Of a stretch of DNA of 13,525 nucleotides, positions 5,388-12,268 are shown piece by piece. The DNA is from Candidatus Gottesmanbacteria bacterium RBG_16_37_8 (lineage in GTDB: Bacteria; Patescibacteriota; Microgenomatia; 2-02-FULL-39-11), in contig MFJA01000012.1 in the NCBI GenBank assembly GCA_001779055.1, forward strand, positions 26,309 through 39,833, written 5' to 3'. The notes under the pieces are model-generated. The model was not told where the DNA came from. It searched no databases and saw nothing but the letters and a program-made list of their open reading frames with translations. Position 1 is the first letter of the stretch. Each line of letters begins with the position of its first letter. The translations under genes and the position numbers were made by a program.

Positions 5388-6791
5388 TTAGCGGTTATGT
5401 TTGGTTAAGGGGAGAGTAATAGTTATTCTTGTTCCTTTACCGGGGGTACTATCAACATGGAGATGTCCCTGATGGGCGTTAATTATCCCTTCAGCAATTG
5501 CCAATCCCAGACCAGAGCCTTCGATATTTTTGACACTATCTGCACGGTAAAACCTGTCAAAAATATGAGGCAGATCTTTTTGAGTAATACCTTTTCCCTG
5601 ATCTTTGATTTCAAGGTGAGCATTTTGCCCTTTTTTGCTTAGAGAAATAGTAATGGTAGTTTTTGCCGGAGAATATTTGACGGCGTTATCAATGATATTG
5701 AGAATGCTTCTTATCAGTTTATCGGGGTGGCCGGAGACAAAGAGATTTTTTACCAGGGATGATTTGACAGTTATTTTTTTCGGGCGGGCTAAACTTGCGG
5801 CAATTTCATTAAGATCTTCAAGGATTTTTGAAAGATTAAAAGTTTTCAGATTAATTTTGAAATTATCCGCCTGGCTCCAAGCCAAATCTAATATGTTATT
5901 TAATGTCCGGGACATGTTATTTGCGTCAATCGCAGTTTCTTTTAAAACTTTTTGGTATTCTTTTGGCGGGTGATATTTTGATAAAGCCAATTCAATGTTG
6001 CCGCTCATAATTGATAAAGGAGTTTTTAATTCGTGGGCGATATCACCGATAAACTGTCTTTCTCTTTTGAAAGCTAAACTTAAGCGGTCAAGGAGAAGAT
6101 TGAAACTTTGTATAAGTTTTTCTATTTCATCACTTGAATGTGGATCGGCTACTTTTTGATGGAGATTTTCCGTGGTTATAAATTTTAACTTTTCTGATAA
6201 ATCACTAATTGGCAACAAAGCCTTTTTGGATAACAGATAGCCGCCTATAACTGTGGGGATAAGAAGTAAAACAGAGATTACAGCAAGAATAATTAAAATG
6301 GAATTTAATGATTTTTGAATAATATCAATAGGATGGCTGACAAGAACAACTCCTAAAAATAAATTTTGGGAATAAACCGGAGAGACAAAAAAACGCATAT
6401 TTTCACCCGAAATTGCCTGGTTGGTTATTAGAAACTCTTTTTTGGCAATTGCCTGTTGGAAGAGACTTTCAAAAATCTTTTGATCATAGCAGCACATCAT
6501 TGATGAGGAAACAACCTGGCTTTTGTTGTCCAAAATGGTAACCAACATGCCGGGTATTTCTGAAAATTCGTTGATAAAAGATCTTTGGGATTGAATTTCA
6601 TTGATGCTGTCAGGTTTACGGGAGACGACTTCAACGACTTTTTGTCCGTGATCGATCAGGGAGGAATCAGTTTGTTTAAAAAGAACGCGGTTCGTTATCA
6701 GATAAAATGAAGCAAAGGCCAATAAAAGGCCGAGAAAAAAGGTAAGGCTGTACCAAAAAGTCAGGCGGAAGCGGATGGAATGAAAGTTCAT
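5388..6791 (-). CDS. CusS-type sensor histidine kinase
   Basis: A 467-residue membrane sensor kinase. Transmembrane helix 1 is at about 11-33, an extracytoplasmic sensor at 34-160, helix 2 at 163-186, and a HAMP linker at 186-240. The HisKA domain carries the phospho-acceptor in FIGDIAHELKTPLS (His253). The ATPase domain shows the N box NIIDNAVKYSP (Asn369), DQGKG (397-401), the F box FDRFYRAD, and GSGLGLAIAEGI (425-435). The sensor loop has SSSMMCCYD, with Met98, Met99, Cys100 and Cys101, plausible Cu(I) ligands. It follows the response regulator by 46 bases and phosphorylates it by family analogy. There is no Shine-Dalgarno site before the ATG, but a GC-rich hairpin precedes it. Copper as the signal is inferred from the neighbours. 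Confidence 0.92.
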   Translation of the reverse strand: MNFHSIRFRLTFWYSLTFFLGLLLAFASFYLITNRVLFKQTDSSLIDHGQKVVEVVSRKPDSINEIQSQRSFINEFSEIPGMLVTILDNKSQVVSSSMMCCYDQKIFESLFQQAIAKKEFLITNQAISGENMRFFVSPVYSQNLFLGVVLVSHPIDIIQKSLNSILIILAVISVLLLIPTVIGGYLLSKKALLPISDLSEKLKFITTENLHQKVADPHSSDEIEKLIQSFNLLLDRLSLAFKRERQFIGDIAHELKTPLSIMSGNIELALSKYHPPKEYQKVLKETAIDANNMSRTLNNILDLAWSQADNFKINLKTFNLSKILEDLNEIAASLARPKKITVKSSLVKNLFVSGHPDKLIRSILNIIDNAVKYSPAKTTITISLSKKGQNAHLEIKDQGKGITQKDLPHIFDRFYRADSVKNIEGSGLGLAIAEGIINAHQGHLHVDSTPGKGTRITITLPLTKHNR

Positions 6792-6801
6792 AATATGTTA
6801 A

Positions 6802-6829
6802 GCCCCACTTCGCTAAAGCTTCGAGGGGC
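6802..6829 (-). repeat. GC-rich hairpin between response-regulator and kinase genes
   Basis: GCCCC (6802-6806) and GGGGC (6825-6829) pair around an imperfect loop containing GCT-AA-AGC, within a 46-base gap between two coding regions. It stands out as GC-rich in an AT-rich gap. It may be a dispersed REP-like repeat or an intercistronic stem that sets the level of the kinase relative to the regulator. No U tract follows, so it is not a classic terminator. Confidence 0.45.
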
Positions 6830-6837
6830 AAATAATT

Positions 6838-7515
6838 TTATTTAAAATTATTTGAGATTTTGTAACCGACGCCATGCAGGGTATGAATCAGTTTGACTTT
6901 GGCTTTATGATCTATTTTTTTTCTTAAAGCAGCGACAAAGACATCAACGACATTACTCATTCCTTCAAAATTGTAATCCCAGACATGTTCCAGAATCATT
7001 GTACGCGAGACGACTTCGTTTTTATGACGAAGCAATAATTCCAGAATAGCAAATTCTTTAGGAGTTAAATTAACAGGTTGATTATTTCTTGTAACTGAAT
7101 GTTTAAGAGGGTCGACGATAAGGTTGGCAATTTTTAAAATGGGGGAGGGATGCTGTTTGCTACGTCTGATAAGTGAATGAATTCTAGATCTTAACTCAAG
7201 AAAGGAAAAGGGTTTAGTAAGATAATCGTCAGCACCGCTATCCAAGCCTTGAACCTTTTCTTCAACCGTGGTTTTGGCGGTTAAGATAAGAATCGGGGTT
7301 TTGAGATTTTTTTTCCTTAAATTTCTGCAAATAGTCAGACCATCAATTTTGGGCAGCATGAGATCCAGGATAATCAAATCGTAAGGCTCTGATTCAGCCA
7401 AGTATTGCCCGTCTTCTCCATCAAAACTTAAATCAACGGCAAAACCGTCTTCAATCAGACCTTTTTTGATGACATTGGCCAACCTTCTTTCGTCTTCAAT
7501 AACGAGAATTCTCAT
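6838..7515 (-). CDS. OmpR/CusR-type response regulator
   Basis: A 225-residue response regulator. The receiver domain (1-115) has the acidic pocket Glu7/Asp8, the phosphorylation site Asp51 in LIILDLMLPKIDG, Thr79 and Lys101 in YLTKPF. The winged-helix DNA-binding domain follows at about 125-222, with LTPKEFAILELLLRH, the recognition-helix stretch SNVVDVFVAALRKKID, and the closing HTLHGVGYKI hairpin. This is the OmpR/PhoB group, and the gene order with a CusS-like kinase suggests a copper-responsive CusR/CopR type. It is 37 bases downstream of copA and may be cotranscribed, but a TATAAT lies eleven bases before its ATG, so it may also have its own, nearly leaderless promoter. Confidence 0.93.
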   Translation of the reverse strand: MRILVIEDERRLANVIKKGLIEDGFAVDLSFDGEDGQYLAESEPYDLIILDLMLPKIDGLTICRNLRKKNLKTPILILTAKTTVEEKVQGLDSGADDYLTKPFSFLELRSRIHSLIRRSKQHPSPILKIANLIVDPLKHSVTRNNQPVNLTPKEFAILELLLRHKNEVVSRTMILEHVWDYNFEGMSNVVDVFVAALRKKIDHKAKVKLIHTLHGVGYKISNNFK

Positions 7516-7526
7516 AGGTTTGGGGT

Positions 7527-7532
7527 ATTATA
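7527..7532 (-). promoter_or_regulatory. Possible internal -10 (TATAAT) before the response regulator
   Basis: TATAAT on the minus strand, eleven bases upstream of the ATG, flanked as AGGT-TATAAT-ACC with AACCT just downstream. The matching -35 region (TGAAT-like at 17 bp) is weak. If used, the leader would be about four bases. The small inverted flanks could bind a regulator. Confidence 0.4.
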
Positions 7533-7552
7533 ACCTAAATTAGATTAAAAAT

Positions 7553-9868
7553 TCATGAAGATTTGATTATGGTTCGGCGGAGGAGGTTGGCGTTACCAAC
7601 GACAGTAATGGAGCTTGAGGCCATGGCAATCTCAGCAACAACGGGGTGGAGCAGTCCGAAAAAGGCAAGGGGTATGGCCACTACATTATAAAAGAACGCC
7701 CAGAAGAGATTTTGGACGATTTTGGTAAAAGCTGCTTTTGACAGTTTTATAGCTGATACCAGAAGGGAAAGCTCCCCGCGGACCAAAATTATATCTCCTG
7801 ATTCGATAGCTATATCCGTGCCTGTGCCCATAGCAATCCCAACGTCCGCTTGAGTAAGAGCAGGTGCATCATTAATGCCATCGCCGACAAAAGCAACAGG
7901 ATATTTTTTTTGTAACTCTTTCACTTTTTGGGCTTTTTGGTCAGGAAGAACATGAGCAAGGACATTTTCTTTGGGGATACCGACTTTCCCGGCAATTGCT
8001 TGGGCAGTTCTTTGGTTATCACCGGTGATCATGTAAACAACAAATCCCTGACTTATCAGATCCAAGATGGCTTTTTGGCTATCTTCTTTGACAGTATCGG
8101 CGATGGCAATCGAACCGTGATATTTTTGGTCAATGGCGATATGAACGACTGTTTTGCCCTCACTTTCCAGATTTTCGATTATTTTCTCTGCAAACCCTTT
8201 GAGATTTATTTTTTCTTCATTTAATAATTTTATAGTGCCGATGAGGATTTTTTTGTTATCAATTTCAGCAGCTACTCCTCCGCCCGAAATTGCTTTGAAT
8301 CCCTCGACAATGCTTACGGCAAGGTTTTTTTCTTTAGCTTTATTAACAATTGCTTTTCCAAGTGGGTGCTCGCTGCCGGATTCAGCGGAAGCAGCGATTT
8401 GCAAAATGTCATCGCGAGCGAAGCGTGGCGATCCCGAACTGGATTGCTTCGTCGTTTCACTCCTCGCAATGACATCAGTCACGGTAGCTTTTCCTTTAGT
8501 TATAGTGCCGGTTTTGTCCAGAATTATAGCTTTGATGTCTTTCATGGTCTGGAGGGCGGCACCTTTTCTTATCAGGATGCCGTTTTCAGCTCCCATGCCT
8601 GAGGCAACCATTAAGGCAGTCGGTGTAGCAAGACCCAAAGCGCAGGGACAGGCAATAACCAGAACGGATATGGCAGCAAAAAGAGCCTGGGAGAGGGGAG
8701 AAGCAAATCCTTCATTCATCATCCACGGAATGGCCGGCCGGAAGGTATTTGATAGGGAAGAGAGAAATTCCGGAAATGCCAACCAAAGAGTGATAGTGGC
8801 AATTGTCAGCATAAGAATAACAGGAACAAAAATGGAAGTGATGCGATCGGCAAATTCCTGAATGGGAATGCGGGAGCCTTGAGCCTCTCCTACCAGTTTT
8901 ATCACTTGTGAGAGAAAGGTATCATTACCTACTTTGGTGACTTTGATTTTTAAGAGACCTTCCTGATTTATGGTTGCTCCCAGTACTTTATCTCCTTTGT
9001 TTTTTCCGACAGGCAGGCTTTCACCTGTGGCCATGGATTCATCAATTGAGGATTGGCCTTCTATTATAAGACCGTCTGTAGGGATTTTTTCTCCGGGACG
9101 GACGATCATTATGTTATTTAAACGAAGATTTTCAACAGGAACTTGTTTTTCCTCTCCGTCAATTAAAAGAGTGGCAGTTTTAGCTCCCAATTCCAATAAA
9201 CGTTTGATTGCCTGAGAGGCGCGGCCTCGAGCTTTGGCTTCTATAAATCTGCCGGTCAGATGAAAAGCCATGATCATAGCTCCGACTCCGGCGTAATTGT
9301 CAATTGCCGGCTGACTTACGGCGGCAAAGAGGAAGTTTAATGGGCCGGTCGAGAAGGCGATTGTAGTGCCAAGAGCAATCAGGGTATCCATATTGGCAGT
9401 TCTTTTGCTTAAAGCTTTGAAGCCTGTTTTAAGAGTATCCAACCCCGGGAAAAATAAGGGGATAATAGAAAGCAAAATAATCCCAAAATTATAAATAAAC
9501 ATATCCGGCCAGGGGCCGAAAAACATTTCCCAGAGCATCCAAAGGGCAATAGGAATTGAGAAACTCCAAGCAAGCCACATTCTTTGACGGGCTTTTTCCA
9601 TTTCAATAATTGAAGGATCTTCTTCTTTATCTGATTTTTCTTTGATGCCGTAACCGACTGCCTCAACTTCTTTTTTAGCCAAATTCATATCCAAGTCTTT
9701 TTCGGTTTTAAGATATGCCTGATTGGTGGCCAGATTGGCGGATACTTCAATTACTCCGGGGACTTTTTTAAGAGCCCGTTCAATCAACTTGACGCAGGAA
9801 ACACAGTTCATTCCTGTTATATCCAGTACACGGTTTTCAGATTTCGGGTTTTGGGAGGATTTAATCAT
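7553..9868 (-). CDS. copA: Cu(I)-exporting P1B-type ATPase CopA
   Basis: A 771-residue P1B-1 ATPase that pumps Cu(I) out of the cytoplasm at the cost of ATP. In order: an N-terminal HMA domain with GMNCVSC (Cys22, Cys25); two first helices; actuator loop TGES (281-284); ion-site CPC (407-409) in ACPCALGLATPTAL; phosphorylation site DKTGT (Asp451); HP in SGSEHP (501-502); GDGINDAP (662-669); and the Cu(I)-specific YN (727-728) and MASSS (749-753) in the last two helices. A 70-bp palindromic repeat encodes an extra loop at about 465-488. The ATG at 9868, one base after the cupredoxin stop, is preferred over a TTG four codons earlier. No Shine-Dalgarno site, so translation is probably coupled. 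It sits in the csoR operon, which supports copper-induced expression. Confidence 0.97.
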   Translation of the reverse strand: MIKSSQNPKSENRVLDITGMNCVSCVKLIERALKKVPGVIEVSANLATNQAYLKTEKDLDMNLAKKEVEAVGYGIKEKSDKEEDPSIIEMEKARQRMWLAWSFSIPIALWMLWEMFFGPWPDMFIYNFGIILLSIIPLFFPGLDTLKTGFKALSKRTANMDTLIALGTTIAFSTGPLNFLFAAVSQPAIDNYAGVGAMIMAFHLTGRFIEAKARGRASQAIKRLLELGAKTATLLIDGEEKQVPVENLRLNNIMIVRPGEKIPTDGLIIEGQSSIDESMATGESLPVGKNKGDKVLGATINQEGLLKIKVTKVGNDTFLSQVIKLVGEAQGSRIPIQEFADRITSIFVPVILMLTIATITLWLAFPEFLSSLSNTFRPAIPWMMNEGFASPLSQALFAAISVLVIACPCALGLATPTALMVASGMGAENGILIRKGAALQTMKDIKAIILDKTGTITKGKATVTDVIARSETTKQSSSGSPRFARDDILQIAASAESGSEHPLGKAIVNKAKEKNLAVSIVEGFKAISGGGVAAEIDNKKILIGTIKLLNEEKINLKGFAEKIIENLESEGKTVVHIAIDQKYHGSIAIADTVKEDSQKAILDLISQGFVVYMITGDNQRTAQAIAGKVGIPKENVLAHVLPDQKAQKVKELQKKYPVAFVGDGINDAPALTQADVGIAMGTGTDIAIESGDIILVRGELSLLVSAIKLSKAAFTKIVQNLFWAFFYNVVAIPLAFFGLLHPVVAEIAMASSSITVVGNANLLRRTIIKSS
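8406..8475. repeat. 70-bp palindromic dispersed repeat inserted in frame in copA
   Basis: The ends ATGTCATCGCGAG (8406-8418) and CTCGCAATGACAT (8463-8475) are inverted with one mismatch. The interior has the AAGCG/GGATTGCTTCG sequences that I recognise from a small repeat scattered in many bacterial genomes, usually between genes. Here it lies within copA and is read through as RSETTKQSSSGSPRFARDD. It adds a loop between the phosphorylation site and the nucleotide-binding domain without breaking the frame. Confidence 0.75.
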
Positions 9869-9869
9869 T

Positions 9870-10232
9870 TTATTTAACAATTATTTTTCCGTGGAACATG
9901 TTCATGCCACAGTGAAAGGGATAAACTCCTTCTTTTTTCGGTTCAATACTTATACTGATTTTTTTATTAAGCGGAAGAAATTTCTTAATATTCCATTCGG
10001 GTAAAATAATTTCTTCCAGGCAATCGCTTGAGTCAGATCTTAAGATGTTCAGAGTAACAGAAGTGTCTTTTTTGATAACGATATTTGAAGGAGAATAGCC
10101 GGCATCTACCCTGATATTAATGCTTGAACCGGAAACCTGAGCCAGTTCTTCCTTTTTTCCGAAAAAAAACCAGTAAGTGAAGGCGATGGCAATAGTTCCC
10201 ATTAATAATGTGATAATTTGGTCAAGCGACAT
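9870..10232 (-). CDS. Membrane-anchored cupredoxin-domain protein
   Basis: A 120-residue protein with one N-terminal hydrophobic anchor (residues 6-24, IITLLMGTIAIAFTYWFFF) and a cupredoxin-like domain facing outside (about 36-120). Candidate copper ligands are Cys71 (SSDCLEEIILP), His107, Cys108, Met110 and Met112 in the C-terminal loop FHCGMNMFHGKI. The first ligand is Cys where blue-copper proteins have His, which suggests Cu(I) binding rather than electron transfer. The same loop pattern (C-M-M-G) occurs in the HMA-TauE fusion at the left of the window. The gene starts four bases after csoR ends, with GAGGAAG inside csoR as its Shine-Dalgarno site. It probably hands exported copper on or holds it. 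Confidence 0.85.
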   Translation of the reverse strand: MSLDQIITLLMGTIAIAFTYWFFFGKKEELAQVSGSSINIRVDAGYSPSNIVIKKDTSVTLNILRSDSSDCLEEIILPEWNIKKFLPLNKKISISIEPKKEGVYPFHCGMNMFHGKIIVK

Positions 10233-10236
10233 TTTT

Positions 10237-10497
10237 TTAAATTCTTCCTCTTTTAAAAACGCTCATAATTTCTTTAATAACTTCTTTAGATTTTCCCTTT
10301 TTTATAGAATCAGCAACACAGGTATTCAAGTGATTTTGAAGAATAAGATTATCGATTTCTTTCAGAGCCGCTTGGACGGCTTGAGACTGATGGAGAACAT
10401 CAATGCAATAGACGTCATTTTCCATCATTGAGGTTACTTTGCGGAGGTGTCCTTCTGCTATTTTTAATCTCTTGACGACTTGATTTTTGGGTGTCAT
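10237..10497 (-). CDS. csoR: Copper-sensing repressor CsoR
   Basis: An 86-residue all-helical protein of the CsoR/RcnR family. It has the opening 'VVKRLKIAEGHLRKVTSMMEND' helix, then Cys31 (VYCIDVLHQSQAVQAAL), His56 and Cys60 (NHLNTC). This Cys-His-Cys set is the Cu(I)-sensing triad of CsoR, unlike the nickel, sulfide or formaldehyde members. In the family, Cu(I) binding releases the protein from its operator. It is the first gene of the copper operon, and the strong promoter with a G-tract palindrome directly upstream fits autorepression and control of copA. The ATG is preceded at six bases by AGGGG, which is also part of the operator. Confidence 0.95.
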   Translation of the reverse strand: MTPKNQVVKRLKIAEGHLRKVTSMMENDVYCIDVLHQSQAVQAALKEIDNLILQNHLNTCVADSIKKGKSKEVIKEIMSVFKRGRI

Positions 10498-10500
10498 ATA

Positions 10501-10519
10501 TATCCCCTAGGGGGGGATA
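10501..10519. promoter_or_regulatory. CsoR-type operator
   Basis: TATCCCC (10501-10507) and GGGGATA (10513-10519) form a 7-bp inverted repeat around five bases, with a run of seven G. This matches the GC-tract palindromes bound by CsoR proteins. It lies between the -10 and the csoR ATG and contains the likely Shine-Dalgarno site. Confidence 0.75.
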
Positions 10520-10524
10520 GGGAT

Positions 10525-10553
10525 AATATAACAGGGGATTAATGAAATGTCAA
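10525..10553 (-). promoter_or_regulatory. csoR: Promoter of the csoR-copA operon
   Basis: On the minus strand, TTGACA (10553-10548) and TATATT (10530-10525) are 17 bp apart. The predicted start near 10518 falls on the operator, leaving a leader of about 20 bases before csoR. This is a near-consensus, repressor-controlled promoter for the whole copper operon. Confidence 0.8.
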
Positions 10554-10598
10554 GATATATGTGGTGGTGATTGGTGTGTTGTGGGAGGATAAAAGAAA

Positions 10599-11519
10599 TT
10601 AAGATTTGAGGAATGGGTAGAGGTCGAGGGCTTTTGATTTTAGTTGCTGACCTTGAAGTAATCCGGATTCTGTGACGAAGGTAATATTGTCATCATAGGG
10701 GATATAGTCAAAGGCAGGAGCGTAAAATTTTAAACCTGTTGGAGCTTGCGGCCAGATTTCAGAACCATCTCTTGTTTCAAGAAGTGAATGATTGAAAGGG
10801 CGGGGATCATATTTTAAGAGAATACTAAGGCAAAAAATAGGAATTTGGCTCTGGCGGGCGGCATATGCAATTCCTCTGCTTCCGACTTTATTGACAAAGC
10901 CTTTTTCTGACAAAAGATCAGCTCCGATAAAGACAGCTGAAATGTTTTTTATATTATCTAAAAGCAGCGATACAGCAACATCATCTAAAATCATGGTGGT
11001 ATCGATGTTTTCTTTGAGCAGTTCACTAACAGTTGTTCTTCCCTGAAAAAGAGGTCTGGTTTCAGTGGCTATTAAGGAAAATTTCCTGCCTTGTTTATGG
11101 GCATTAATAATCATGCCAGTAACGGTTGAGGAATGGCAATGGGTAAGATATACTCCACCGTTTGTTATAAGTTCTGCCCCATATTTCCCCATTTTATTCT
11201 TACTGTCCTTAATCAGATTTTCATATTCTTTGGCCTTTTTACGATAATTTTGCGGGTTTTCTTGAGGTTGACCGAAAATAAAACGGAGAGCATTTTGAGC
11301 CAGAGGTTCGGTCGGCCGGGCATAGGCTAAAGGAGTAACTTTTTTAAGAAGATAGCTTGTCGGATCAGGCGGATTTTTCTTTTTTAACTGATCCAGAGCG
11401 ATAGATAAACCATAAATTGTTGCCAGGGCTATAGCTGTTGCACCCTGGATTTTTACGTTTCTGATATCTTCCTCAATTTGGGATATTAGATCCACAGTTT
11501 TATTATAAAATAGAGACAT
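10599..11519 (-). CDS. eIF2B-family sugar-phosphate isomerase, probable ribose-1,5-bisphosphate isomerase
   Basis: A 306-residue member of the eIF-2B alpha/beta/delta, MtnA and R15P-isomerase superfamily. It contains VKIQGATAIALA (22-33), GGVYLTHCHSSTV with Cys128, TETRPLFQGR (152-161), and FIGADLLSEKGFVNKVGS with Asp201. Cys128 and Asp201 sit where the Cys and Asp catalytic pair of archaeal R15P isomerase lies. The length and the THCxSS motif favour R15P isomerase (e2b2) over methylthioribose-1-phosphate isomerase. In archaea and some CPR bacteria this enzyme links AMP phosphorylase to RuBisCO. Neither partner is in this window. The ATG overlaps the divergent gene's ATG by two bases. No Shine-Dalgarno site is clear, although GGTG lies about eight bases before the ATG. 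Confidence 0.75.
   Translation of the reverse strand: MSLFYNKTVDLISQIEEDIRNVKIQGATAIALATIYGLSIALDQLKKKNPPDPTSYLLKKVTPLAYARPTEPLAQNALRFIFGQPQENPQNYRKKAKEYENLIKDSKNKMGKYGAELITNGGVYLTHCHSSTVTGMIINAHKQGRKFSLIATETRPLFQGRTTVSELLKENIDTTMILDDVAVSLLLDNIKNISAVFIGADLLSEKGFVNKVGSRGIAYAARQSQIPIFCLSILLKYDPRPFNHSLLETRDGSEIWPQAPTGLKFYAPAFDYIPYDDNITFVTESGLLQGQQLKSKALDLYPFLKS
11478..11506 (+). promoter_or_regulatory. Possible promoter for the plus-strand membrane protein
   Basis: TTGGGA (11478-11483) and TATTAT (11501-11506) are 17 bp apart inside the 5' coding part of the divergent isomerase gene. The predicted start, about 11513, would leave five bases before the ATG at 11518. Confidence 0.35.
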
Positions 11520-11964
11520 GCTTTATACACCGCATTTCTTAACCGGGGCTTTAGTCATGAAATATTTCCCTAATCCGATTATCGGCCTACCTTTGGCATT
11601 TTTATCACATATTGTTCTTGATCTTATGCCTCATAATGATTTCGGACTGACTCCGGGAATAACACTTAGAGAATTCTTCAGAATGGAAAAAAAGAGAAGA
11701 AATCTGATTATAGCGGCGATGGGAATAGATTATATACTATTCTTGATCGTCTTTATCTGGCTTTTTTTAACTTTTAAAAACTGGTGGCTGAATTTGGCCG
11801 GAATCGTTGGAGTATTGCCGGATTTGGCCGAGCAATTTTTGATGCTTTTCGGGCTAGCCTTACCCGGTTGGCAGGACAAACTGCAATGGCGGGTATCAGC
11901 CAAATACGGGTTTATCTATTATCCGGTGATAACAAGTTTAACAATATATTTATTGCTTCGTTGA
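11518..11964 (+). CDS. Membrane protein resembling YdjM/YbcI-type metal-dependent hydrolases
   Basis: A 148-residue protein with several hydrophobic helices. The N-terminal half has the metal-ligand pattern of this group: His6 (YTPHFLTG), then FLSHIVLDLMPHND with His31, Asp35, His39 and Asp41. Hydrophobic segments lie at about 17-36, 65-86, 91-112 and 130-147, and 'GVLPDLAEQFLM' continues the pattern near 100. The activity of these proteins is not established. The first ATG is favoured because the conserved 'PHFLTGALV' opening would be lost otherwise. Its ATG overlaps the isomerase ATG on the other strand (CATG). The stop codon TGA is inside the TTGACA box of the next promoter. Confidence 0.65.
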   Translation: MLYTPHFLTGALVMKYFPNPIIGLPLAFLSHIVLDLMPHNDFGLTPGITLREFFRMEKKRRNLIIAAMGIDYILFLIVFIWLFLTFKNWWLNLAGIVGVLPDLAEQFLMLFGLALPGWQDKLQWRVSAKYGFIYYPVITSLTIYLLLR

Positions 11965-11991
11965 CAAGACGTACGATTAGTGGTACGATTA
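11961..11991 (+). promoter_or_regulatory. Promoter with direct repeats of the third TA module
   Basis: TTGACA (11961-11966) overlaps the stop codon of the preceding gene, and TACGAT (11984-11989) follows after 17 bp. GTACGATTA is repeated exactly at 11971-11979 and 11983-11991, 12 bp apart, over the spacer and -10. The predicted transcription start coincides with the ATG at 11996, so the message is probably leaderless. Confidence 0.7.
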
Positions 11992-11995
11992 TCTC

Positions 11996-12268
11996 ATGAA
12001 CAACACAATGGTTTATACAGCCAGCGAAGCCCGTAAGAACTTATATAATTTAATCCGCTCTGCTGCCAAAGGCCTAAAGACTTACGAGATAAAACTGCGG
12101 GACAGTGATCCGGTAGTTCTGGTTAATAAAGCTGAGCTTGAAGCATGGCAGGAAACTCTGGATATTCTTTCAAATCCTGCCGAAATCAAAGTTATCAGAC
12201 AGGCAAAAAAAGAAAAAAAGACTATTTCTCATAAAGAACTACTTAAATCATTAAATTTAGGTCAATGA
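11996..12268 (+). CDS. Phd/YefM-family antitoxin
   Basis: A 90-residue antitoxin: VYTASEARKNLYNLIRSAAKGLKTYEIKLRDSDPVVLV is the Phd/YefM-type DNA-binding half (residues 6-43), followed by 'NKAELEAWQETLDIL' and a lysine-rich helical tail that binds the toxin. The toxin gene begins in the overlapping ATGA at its end. There is no Shine-Dalgarno site. The upstream repeats and promoter suggest a leaderless, autoregulated operon. The sequence differs clearly from the Phd proteins at 1966 and 3952, so this is an independent module, not a recent duplicate. Confidence 0.87.
   Translation: MNNTMVYTASEARKNLYNLIRSAAKGLKTYEIKLRDSDPVVLVNKAELEAWQETLDILSNPAEIKVIRQAKKEKKTISHKELLKSLNLGQ

Noticed and set aside
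8400..8480. Frameshift or pseudogene in copA at the palindromic repeat
   Set aside because: The frame is continuous and all catalytic motifs before and after it are intact.
8154..8861. Long plus-strand frame opposite copA
   Set aside because: It has no domain, and CopA motifs on the other strand are complete, so this is a shadow.
9869..9880. TTG start four codons upstream for CopA
   Set aside because: The ATG at 9868 directly after the cupredoxin stop is a better start, and the extra residues precede the HMA domain.
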